Assembly: GCF_014641735.1 (NCBI RefSeq)
Contig: NZ_BMIH01000002.1
Location: forward strand, 496,001-560,000
Direction of reading: 5' to 3'
Origin: Sphingomonas metalli
Lineage (GTDB): Bacteria; Pseudomonadota; Alphaproteobacteria; Sphingomonadales; Sphingomonadaceae
DNA: 64,000 nucleotides
The notes beneath the pieces were generated by a model. That model did no database searches. It was given only the letters and a program-made list of their open reading frames with translations, and was not told where the DNA came from. This document shows, piece by piece, positions 44,035 to 51,242 of this stretch; position 1 is the stretch's first letter; every line of letters begins with the position of its first letter. The translations under genes and the position numbers were made by a program.

Positions 44035-46488
44035 TCAGAACCCCGCCCGGATCGTCGCGAAGACCTGGCGCGGCGGGACCGGGAAGAAGTTATAGGTGCC
44101 GGAGGCCGCACCGACACTGAGCGTCGAGGCCGCCTTCTTGTCGGTGATGTTGGTGACGTTGAGGCTGACCGTCAGCGCCTTGGCCAGCCCCTCGCCCGAC
44201 ACCGGCAAGTCGAAGGCGATGCGGCCCGAGAGGGTGAAATAGCCCGGCACCTTCAGATCGTTGGTGTAGGTCGCATAGCGGCGGCCGATATAGTCTCCGA
44301 TCAGCTGCACCTCGATCGCGTCGCCGCGCAGCGTCGCCACCGTCTTGTTCAGCCAGTCGGGCGAGCCGGGGACCTTCTTGCCCGCGGTCGGCACCACCGT
44401 CTGCGCCGACCCGACCCGATAGTCGTCGGCGTAGCGCGAATTATTGTAGGACAGCGCGTTGTAGAGGGTGAAGGCGTCGCCAAAGCGCAGCGTCGCCGCC
44501 GCATCGATCCCGTCGGTGCGCACATCGCCGACATTGGCGATGATCGGCGCGCCGCTGACGATCGCGGTGATCGTCGTGGTCGGGCTGATCGCCAGCAGCC
44601 GGTTCGAGAAGTCGACGTGATAGTAGCTGACCTGCGCCTCGATCCCTGTCAGCGGGCCGGCATCGAGGGTGCGGCGGGTGCGGATGCCGCCCTCATAGGT
44701 CCAGCTCGTCTCGGGCTTGGTATTGGCCTTGAAGAAGTCGAACAGCGTCTGGCTGCCCAGCGCGAAGGGCGACAGTCCTGCCGCCGCGCTGGTCTGGAAC
44801 TGGCGGATATTCTGCTGGGCGTTGGCGAAGAGCTGTTCGTGCCCGGTCGCATCCCACAACAGGCCGACCTGCGGCAGGAAACCCTTGTCGGTGTTGATCC
44901 GGCCGACCGGCAGCTCGCGCGATCCGGTGAAGGAGCCCGGGATCGGCTGCACCGCCACGGTCTGCCGCGCGCGCTGGAAGGTGCTCTTGAACCCCGCCTG
45001 GAGCGTCAGGGTCGGCAGGATGCGCCAGGCGTCCTGCAGGTGCGCCTGGATCACCTCGACCCGGATCTCGCTGCCATATTGGGTGATCAGCGGCCGCGCC
45101 TGATCGAGCGGGCGGGCATAGGGCGAGCTGGGCGCGTTGACGTCGAAGGCGTACCAGCGGCGATAGGCGGACGAGCTCTGATGCTCGTACCAGCCGCCCA
45201 GCTCGATCTGGTGGTTGCCGATCTCCGCGCGGAGCGTGGAGATGCCGCCGACCCGGTCGATCCGATATTCGGTGGTGCGGGTGGCGATGCCCGATCCGCC
45301 GAAGATCGTCGACAGCCGCGCGAGGTTCGCCGCCGAGGTCGGGCTGCTGCCCGCCGCACCCGGATAGTAGAAGGAGAAGAGCAGCGGCAGCCCCGCCGCG
45401 GTGATCGGCCCGGCGACGACGCCGACGCCGTCATTGTGGTGGAAGTAGATCTGGTTCGACCAGGTCACCGCGTTGGCGACGGTCCAGTCGTATTTGGCAT
45501 AGCCGAGATAGTCGGTGCGCTGCGCGTCGCTGTAATAGTTGCTGTAGTTGCTGCCCGCGGCGGCATAGCTCGCCGCGCCGTTATACGGCACGCGATTGTT
45601 ATAATAGGCCAGCGCCTGCTGGACGTTCGGGTAGAGGAACGGGCGGGTATAGGGCTGATAGGCCTGGTTCGCGGCGACGACGGTCGCGTCCTCGTTCGGC
45701 TCGGTCTTGTCCGAATAGGCGAAATAGGCGGTCAGCTTGCCGGCCGCATCATCATGGACCAGCTTGGCATCGGCCTGCCAGCCGCCCTGCTTGCCGTTGA
45801 AGTCCCAGGCGCGGGCGCGATGGCGGACGCCCGAGGCATATAGGCGGGTGTTCTGGCCGATGTCGCCGCTGTCGATGCGCGCATAGCTGCGCACCGCGTC
45901 GTAGCTGCCGACCACCTGCTGCACGGTTACGCCGAAGTCGCGGCGCGGATCGCTGGAGAAGGTGTCGATCGTGCCGCCGAGATTGCTGGTCGAGGCGGTG
46001 CCGAGATCGCCGGCGCCGGACGCGAGCACGACCCGTCCGACATCTTCCGAAATGATCGCGCGCTGCGGCGACAGGCCGTTGTAATTGCCGTATTGCTGGT
46101 CGCCCAGCGGCACGCCGTCGAGCGTGTAGCCGAGCTGCTGCGCGTTGAAGCCGTGGATGAAGAGCGAGATGTTCTGCTCGTTCATGCCCCAGGGATCGGC
46201 GGTCAGATAGGTCACGCCCGGCAGCGTCTGGAGCGCCTTGAGCGGGCTGGTGCCGGGCAGGATCGCCTGGATCTCCGCGCCGCTGATCTGGGTCACCGAA
46301 CGGGTGACGGTCGTCCCGGTCACGACGATGTCCGACGAGGCCTCGCCGCCCTCCGCCTCGACCGGCGCGGCCGGGGCGGCGGCAGGGGCAGGGGCGGACG
46401 CGGTCGGCAGGACGGATTGCGCGGTTGCGGGTGCCGGGACGAGAGCGAGCGCGGCGGTGCCGCCGGCGAGGAGCGTGACGATCTTCAT
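44035..46488 (-). CDS. TonB-dependent outer-membrane receptor
   Basis: 817-aa receptor with signal peptide (MKIVTLLAGGTAALALVPAPATA), a plug with the TonB-box-like DIVVTGTTV and SPLKALQTLPGVTYLTADPWG, and a barrel ending in the terminal Phe (RQVFATIRAGF). The plug segment ISLFIHGFNAQQLGYTLDGVPLGD is typical of the class. Ligand unknown. It lies 133 bp downstream of pit on the same strand, next to phoD, so uptake of a phosphorus compound is possible. No clear ribosome site precedes the ATG. Confidence 0.9.
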   Translation of the reverse strand: MKIVTLLAGGTAALALVPAPATAQSVLPTASAPAPAAAPAAPVEAEGGEASSDIVVTGTTVTRSVTQISGAEIQAILPGTSPLKALQTLPGVTYLTADPWGMNEQNISLFIHGFNAQQLGYTLDGVPLGDQQYGNYNGLSPQRAIISEDVGRVVLASGAGDLGTASTSNLGGTIDTFSSDPRRDFGVTVQQVVGSYDAVRSYARIDSGDIGQNTRLYASGVRHRARAWDFNGKQGGWQADAKLVHDDAAGKLTAYFAYSDKTEPNEDATVVAANQAYQPYTRPFLYPNVQQALAYYNNRVPYNGAASYAAAGSNYSNYYSDAQRTDYLGYAKYDWTVANAVTWSNQIYFHHNDGVGVVAGPITAAGLPLLFSFYYPGAAGSSPTSAANLARLSTIFGGSGIATRTTEYRIDRVGGISTLRAEIGNHQIELGGWYEHQSSSAYRRWYAFDVNAPSSPYARPLDQARPLITQYGSEIRVEVIQAHLQDAWRILPTLTLQAGFKSTFQRARQTVAVQPIPGSFTGSRELPVGRINTDKGFLPQVGLLWDATGHEQLFANAQQNIRQFQTSAAAGLSPFALGSQTLFDFFKANTKPETSWTYEGGIRTRRTLDAGPLTGIEAQVSYYHVDFSNRLLAISPTTTITAIVSGAPIIANVGDVRTDGIDAAATLRFGDAFTLYNALSYNNSRYADDYRVGSAQTVVPTAGKKVPGSPDWLNKTVATLRGDAIEVQLIGDYIGRRYATYTNDLKVPGYFTLSGRIAFDLPVSGEGLAKALTVSLNVTNITDKKAASTLSVGAASGTYNFFPVPPRQVFATIRAGF

Positions 46489-46621
46489 GGAAGGAGTCCC
46501 TGTATATCAGGGGCGTCTTCCGGCCCCTCTCGGGACCGTCTGGCGGCATGATCTTGCAGCCGCATGACGAAGTCGCGTCGGCGAGGTGACAGGAGGCCGG
46601 CGCGGATCGGCCCCGTCGCGT

Positions 46622-48265
46622 CTACAATCCCGCCGCGCGCACCCCGGTCAGCAGCACCCAGTACAGCACGCCCGCCAGCAGCATCGCCGCCGGCAGCGTC
46701 AGGATCCAGGCCAGCGCCATGTTGCGCACCGTGCGGCGCTGGAGGCCGGCGCCGTTGGCGACGCTGGCGCCGGCGACGCCGGAGGAGAGGATGTGCGTGG
46801 TGGAGACCGGCGCGGCGAAATAGTCGGCCAGCTGGATGGTCGCCGCGGCGACCAGTTCGGCCGAGGCGCCCATGCCATAGGTCAGGTGGGTGCTGCCGAT
46901 CTTCTCGCCCACCGTCACCACGATCCGCCGCCAGCCGACCATCGTGCCCAGCCCCAGCGCCAGCGCCACCGCCACCTTGACCCAGAGCGGGATGTAGCGG
47001 GTGCCCTGTTCCAGCCCGTCGGCATAGTGGCCGACCGCGTCGAGCTCGGCCGCCGACATGCGCGCACGCGCCGTCTCGTCCTTCCGGACCAGCGCGGTCG
47101 CGTCATGGACCAGATACATGTCGTTGCGCAGGTTCGGCGTCGCCGCCGCGGGCACCTTGCCGAGCGAGCCATAGGCGGCGATCCGCTCCGCCACGTCGCC
47201 GGACAGGCCGCCGAGCGCCGCATAGGTGCGCGCGCCCTCGACATGGCGCGCGCGCAGCGTGTCGGTCAGCGCCGCCCGCGCGGCATCGGGCGCCAGGCGG
47301 TCGCCGCCGGCCATCCGCGCAAAGGCCTGCTCCGCCGCCTGCGACGTCTGGACGAAGGCGGCGGTAGCGCTTTCGGGCATGGTGCGGTTGAGCGCATAGG
47401 CGGTCGGGGCGCAGCCGATCAGGATCAGCATGATCAGGCCCATGCCCTTCTGCCCGTCATTGCCGCCATGCGCATAGCTGACGGCGGTGCAGGTGAAGAT
47501 CAGCAGCGCCCGGATGCCGCGCGGCGGCGGCCGATCGGCGGCGGGCTCGCGATAGAGGGCCGGGTCCGGCGCGATGCGCTTGAGCACGAGCAGCAGCACG
47601 AACGCGCCGAGGAAGCCGACGAGCGGGCTGAACAACAGGCCGTACAGCACCTTTTGCGCCTGGCTCCAGTCGACGCCGGCGGTGCCGCCGGGCTGGCCGG
47701 AGAAGAGCTGGTTGGCGAGGCCGACGCCCAGGATCGACCCGATCAGCGCGTGGCTCGACGAATTGGGCAGCCCGACATACCAGGTCGCGAGGTTCCAGCC
47801 GACCGCGGCGAGGAGCAGCGCGAAGATCATCGCATAGCCGCCGGCGCTGCCGACATGCAGCACCAGATCGACCGGCAGCATCGTCACGATCGCATAGGCG
47901 ACCGCGCCGCTGGAGGTCATCACGCCGAGAAAGTTGAAGAAGCCCGACCAGGCCACCGCGACCTGCGCGGGCATCGCGTTGGTGTAGATCACCGTCGCGA
48001 CCGCATTGGCGGTATCGTGGAAGCCGTTCACGAACTCGAAGCCGAGCGCGATCACCAGCGCCAGGCCGAGGAACAGGAAGACGCCGAAGGCGAGCTGCTC
48101 GCCGACCTGCTGCGTATCGAACAGGATGCTGGCGCCGGCATAGAGCAGACCGCCGACCAGCAGCGCCAGGAACACCGCCCGCCTGGCGGGGTGGAGTCGC
48201 CCGTCGAGCGCCTGCGCGCGGCTCGGCTGGCTGTGGTGCGATGCGTCGGGAGAGAGGGCGACCAT
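46622..48265 (-). CDS. pit: Inorganic phosphate transporter, Pit family
   Basis: 547-aa inner-membrane carrier importing metal-phosphate with protons. Two PHO-4 signature segments are present: GFEFVNGFHDTANAVATVIYTNAM in the N-terminal half and ADYFAAPVSTTHILSSGVAGAS in the C-terminal half, and SYAHGGNDGQKGMGL marks the second repeat. A soluble loop of about 150 residues (near 295-430) divides the halves. A purine-rich ribosome site (GAAGAGGCGGA) precedes the ATG at 48265. A Pho-box-like site lies 34 bp upstream. Confidence 0.94.
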   Translation of the reverse strand: MVALSPDASHHSQPSRAQALDGRLHPARRAVFLALLVGGLLYAGASILFDTQQVGEQLAFGVFLFLGLALVIALGFEFVNGFHDTANAVATVIYTNAMPAQVAVAWSGFFNFLGVMTSSGAVAYAIVTMLPVDLVLHVGSAGGYAMIFALLLAAVGWNLATWYVGLPNSSSHALIGSILGVGLANQLFSGQPGGTAGVDWSQAQKVLYGLLFSPLVGFLGAFVLLLVLKRIAPDPALYREPAADRPPPRGIRALLIFTCTAVSYAHGGNDGQKGMGLIMLILIGCAPTAYALNRTMPESATAAFVQTSQAAEQAFARMAGGDRLAPDAARAALTDTLRARHVEGARTYAALGGLSGDVAERIAAYGSLGKVPAAATPNLRNDMYLVHDATALVRKDETARARMSAAELDAVGHYADGLEQGTRYIPLWVKVAVALALGLGTMVGWRRIVVTVGEKIGSTHLTYGMGASAELVAAATIQLADYFAAPVSTTHILSSGVAGASVANGAGLQRRTVRNMALAWILTLPAAMLLAGVLYWVLLTGVRAAGL

Positions 48266-48298
48266 GTCCGCCTCTTCGGCCCGATCCGCGACAATCGC

Positions 48299-48316
48299 GT
48301 GACAGTTCGATGACGG
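48299..48316 (-). promoter_or_regulatory. Pho-box-like site upstream of pit
   Basis: Read on the minus strand, CCGTCAT-CGAA-CTGTCAC gives two 7-bp direct half-sites with a 4-bp spacer, matching the PhoB pattern CTGTCAT-N4-CTGTCAC at 13 of 14 half-site bases. It ends 33 bp before the pit start codon. Confidence 0.72.
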
Positions 48317-48434
48317 TTACCGATTTGGGACGGTTCGTGCAGATCTAGGGCGGATGCTCTCCGGCGGTCCGCTAAACGTCATCCCGGGGTGGGCGGGACC
48401 GTCGCGACAGCCGCGACGGGGCTCTCTTTCAGTC

Positions 48435-48528
48435 GTCATGCCGGACGTGTTCCGGGATCCACCGTTCCGCGAGATCAACGGGTTGCTCATCCGCGGTGCC
48501 GTGGATGCCGGAACACGTCCGGCATGAC
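48435..48528. repeat. Long inverted repeat between pit and phoD
   Basis: The 28-bp arms at 48435-48462 and 48501-48528 are complementary at 27 positions, separated by 38 nt. Each arm holds a smaller palindrome (GTCATGCCGGAC, GTGTTCCGG). The element could isolate the two promoters from each other by stopping read-through. Confidence 0.75.
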
Positions 48529-48558
48529 GACGGGCTTCCGCAGCCCGGCCGCCCTTTC

Positions 48559-48576
48559 CCGTCATACCCCTGTCAC
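48559..48576 (+). promoter_or_regulatory. Pho-box-like site upstream of phoD
   Basis: CCGTCAT-ACCC-CTGTCAC has the same two half-sites and spacing as the pit site, on the other strand. It ends 23 bp before the phoD ATG, which leaves room for only a very short leader. Confidence 0.72.
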
Positions 48577-48599
48577 GCGCGCGGCGCAGCGACCGGTCC

Positions 48600-50159
48600 A
48601 TGTCGATCCTTCTCCCCTCCCGCCGTGCGATCATCGGCGGCCTCGCCGCCGGGCTGGTCGCGGCGCCGGCCATCCTGCGCGGGCAGCAGCTGTTCACGGC
48701 CTATCCCTTCCGCCTCGGCGTCGCCGCGGGGGAGCCGGCGGCGGACGGCTTCGTCATCTGGACCCGACTCGTGCCGGAGCCGCTCGAGCGGCATGGCGGC
48801 ATGCCGATGGCCCCGGTCGAGGTGGAGTGGCAGGTCGCCGGCGACGCGAAGTTCCAGACGATCGCCGCCAAGGGCACGGCGCTCGCCCGGCCCGAACTCG
48901 GCCATGCAGTGCATGTCGAGCTGACCGGGCTCCAGCCCGACCGTCCCTATTGGTATCGCTTCCTCGTCGGGCGGGAGCGGTCGACCACCGGACGGGCCCG
49001 CACCCTGCCCCTGCCGGGCGCCGCGCTCGCCCGGATCCGGTTCGGGGTCGCCGGGTGCCAGAATTACGAGGACGGGCTCTACACCGCCTATCGCCATCTC
49101 GCCGACGAGGACCTCGCCTTCGTCTATCATTATGGCGACTATATCTACGAAGGGCGGGGCACGCCGCAGGGCCGCGAGCAGGGCGGCGCCACCGCCCCCT
49201 TCCTGCGCATGCACGAAGGGCAGGAGATCTACGACCTCGACGACTATCGCCGCCGCTACGCCCAGTACAAGCTCGACCCGGACCTGCAGGCCGCGCATGC
49301 CAGCGCCGCCTGGTTCGCGACCTTCGACGATCACGAGGTCGACAACAACTGGACGGGCAGCATCGATCAGGACGACACCCCGCCGGAGATCTTCGCGCTG
49401 CGCCGGGCGACGGCGTTCCAGGCCTATTACGAGCATCTGCCGTTCCGCCGCGCGTCGTTTCCGGGACCGGGCGGGATGCACGTCCATCGCCGGGCGCGGA
49501 TTGGCACGCTGCTCGACCTGCACCTGCTCGACACGCGCCAGTTCCGCACCGACCAGCCCTGCGGCGACGGCTTGCAGACGGTCTGCGCCGGCGTGCTGGA
49601 CCAGAAGGCGCAGGTGCTCGGCCAGACCCAGGAGGCGTGGCTGGCGCGCGGCCTGGCCGAGAAGCGCGCGCGGTGGAACGCGCTGGCGCAGCAGGTGATG
49701 GTGATGCCGCTCGACCGCCGCACCGGAGACGAGCCCGCGCCGATCCGCAACATGGACAGCTGGGGCGGCTATGACGCCCCGCGGGAACGCTTCCTCGCCC
49801 AGCTGTCGGCGGCGGGCAACGCGGTGGTGCTGACCGGCGACGAACACCAGAATTTCGCCGGCGAGCTGCGGCGCGCGGGCGGCCGGGGCGAGGCGGTGGC
49901 GGTCGAGTTCGTCGCCACGTCGATCTCCTCGGGCGGGGACGGGGCGGACCGCCGGGCCGGCACCGACCGGATCATGGCCGGGAACCCCTTCCTGCGATTC
50001 GAGAACGACCGGCGCGGCTATCTGGTCTGCGACGTCACCCCGGAACGCTGGCAGACCGACGTCCGCACCGTCGCGGCGGTCTCACGCCCCGACGCTCCGG
50101 TCGCCACCGCCGCCAGCATCGCGGTGCCGCACGGCACGACCGAACTGCATATCGGCTGA
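48600..50159 (+). CDS. phoD: PhoD-like alkaline phosphatase, Tat-exported
   Basis: 519-aa metallophosphoesterase. A Tat signal is seen at the N-terminus (SRRAIIGGLAAGLVAAPAIL). The PhoD N-terminal Ig-like domain is followed by the catalytic domain with RFGVAGCQNYEDGLYTAYRHL, FVYHYGDYIYEG (Asp ligands), WFATFDDHEVDNNW, and VVLTGDEHQNFAGEL near the end. PhoD enzymes release phosphate from phosphomono- and diesters in the periplasm using calcium and iron. The Pho-box-like site upstream and the divergent pit gene fit a phosphate-starvation role. Confidence 0.93.
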   Translation: MSILLPSRRAIIGGLAAGLVAAPAILRGQQLFTAYPFRLGVAAGEPAADGFVIWTRLVPEPLERHGGMPMAPVEVEWQVAGDAKFQTIAAKGTALARPELGHAVHVELTGLQPDRPYWYRFLVGRERSTTGRARTLPLPGAALARIRFGVAGCQNYEDGLYTAYRHLADEDLAFVYHYGDYIYEGRGTPQGREQGGATAPFLRMHEGQEIYDLDDYRRRYAQYKLDPDLQAAHASAAWFATFDDHEVDNNWTGSIDQDDTPPEIFALRRATAFQAYYEHLPFRRASFPGPGGMHVHRRARIGTLLDLHLLDTRQFRTDQPCGDGLQTVCAGVLDQKAQVLGQTQEAWLARGLAEKRARWNALAQQVMVMPLDRRTGDEPAPIRNMDSWGGYDAPRERFLAQLSAAGNAVVLTGDEHQNFAGELRRAGGRGEAVAVEFVATSISSGGDGADRRAGTDRIMAGNPFLRFENDRRGYLVCDVTPERWQTDVRTVAAVSRPDAPVATAASIAVPHGTTELHIG

Positions 50160-50172
50160 TGGCGCCGGACGC

Positions 50173-51096
50173 TCAGGGATAGCGGACCGGCGCGGGCGGA
50201 TCGTCGGGCAGCGGGATGAACTCGTGCTCGTCGGGCACGCCGGGGAAGCGGCGCTGTCGCCAATCCTCCTTTGCCTGCTCGATCCGCTCCGGCCGGCTGG
50301 AGACGAAGTTCCAGTAGATGTAGCGTTGCTCCGGCAGCGGTTCGCCGCCGATCAGCATCAGCCGCGCGCCGCGCTCGCTCGTCAGCACGATCTCGGCACC
50401 GGGCTTGAAGACGACCAGCTCGTGCGCCGCGAAGGCGCCGGTCTGCCCCTCCGCACCGATGTCGCCCGAGAGGACGTAGACGGCCCGCTCGACATGCTCG
50501 GCGCGCAGCTGGTAGCGCGCGCCCGGCGCCAGCGTCAGGTCGGCATAGACCATGTCCGAAAAGGTCTCGACCGGCGAGACCAGCCCGTCGTGCCGGCCCA
50601 CGATCACCGTCATCGCCACCCCGTCCGCGTCGGTCCGGGGAATATCGCCGGCCTTGTGGTGCGCGAAGCTGGAGGCAGCCTCCTCGTGCCGTTCGGGCAG
50701 CGCCACCCAGGTCTGGAGCCCGTACAGCGACGCGTCGGCGGCGCGCACCTCCGGCGCGGTGCGCTCGGAATGGACGATGCCCGCGCCCGCGGTCATCCAG
50801 TTGACCTCGCCCGGACGGATCGGCTGGACCGAGCCGACGCTGTCGCGGTGCAGGATCTCGCCGTCGAGCAGATAGGTGACGGTCGCCAGACCGATATGCG
50901 GGTGCGGCCGCACGTCGAGCCCCTCGCCGGCGCGGAAGGCGGCGGGCCCCATCTGGTCGAAGAAGATGAACGGCCCGACCATCCGCCGGTGCGCCGAGGG
51001 CAGCGCGCGGCGAACGGTGAAGCCGTCGCCCAGATCGCGCACGGGCGGCAGGATGATCGTGTCGACCGCGTCGATCGTGCTGGAGCGGATGGTCAT
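50173..51096 (-). CDS. Pirin family protein
   Basis: 307-aa bicupin of the pirin family. The N-terminal cupin holds [21 protein letters not shown] and [12 protein letters not shown], with the His and Glu that bind iron or similar metal; the C-terminal domain has [26 protein letters not shown] and ends [12 protein letters not shown], as in YhaK/YhhW-type quercetinase-like pirins. Role in the cell is not known. Convergent with phoD, 13 bp between stops. Confidence 0.92.
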   Translation of the reverse strand: MTIRSSTIDAVDTIILPPVRDLGDGFTVRRALPSAHRRMVGPFIFFDQMGPAAFRAGEGLDVRPHPHIGLATVTYLLDGEILHRDSVGSVQPIRPGEVNWMTAGAGIVHSERTAPEVRAADASLYGLQTWVALPERHEEAASSFAHHKAGDIPRTDADGVAMTVIVGRHDGLVSPVETFSDMVYADLTLAPGARYQLRAEHVERAVYVLSGDIGAEGQTGAFAAHELVVFKPGAEIVLTSERGARLMLIGGEPLPEQRYIYWNFVSSRPERIEQAKEDWRQRRFPGVPDEHEFIPLPDDPPAPVRYP

Positions 51097-51202
51097 CGGA
51101 TCGGTCCCTCAAATGGCCGGCCCAGCATAGTTTTCGCCGCTGCCGTGTCGACCCGGCGGATGGCGCGCGACCCGATGTTCACAACGGGCTGGCTGACCGC
51201 TT

Positions 51203-51212
51203 TCGTATACGA
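51203..51212. promoter_or_regulatory. Palindrome upstream of secreted carbohydrate-related gene
   Basis: TCGTATACGA is a perfect 10-bp palindrome, 30 bp before the start of the gene at 51243. GntR/FadR-type regulators of sugar-acid use often bind sites with a GTATAC core. The reading as an operator is inference. Confidence 0.3.
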
Positions 51213-51242
51213 TATGGCGACCGGGCAGCGGGAGTAACGACG

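Larger units (their letters stand above)
48266..48599. other. Divergent promoter region of pit and phoD
   Basis: 334 bp with no coding sequence. It holds two Pho-box-like sites at its ends (48299-48316 and 48559-48576) and a long inverted repeat in the middle. Nothing else clear was seen. Confidence 0.7.

Noticed and set aside
43849..45843. A 664-codon plus-strand frame opposite the TonB receptor
   Set aside because: No domain, biased composition, and the minus strand has a complete receptor with signal peptide and terminal Phe.
46489..46621. Pho box before the TonB receptor gene
   Set aside because: Only a weak half-match (TCGTCAT with a poor second half) was seen on the minus strand, not enough to report as a site.
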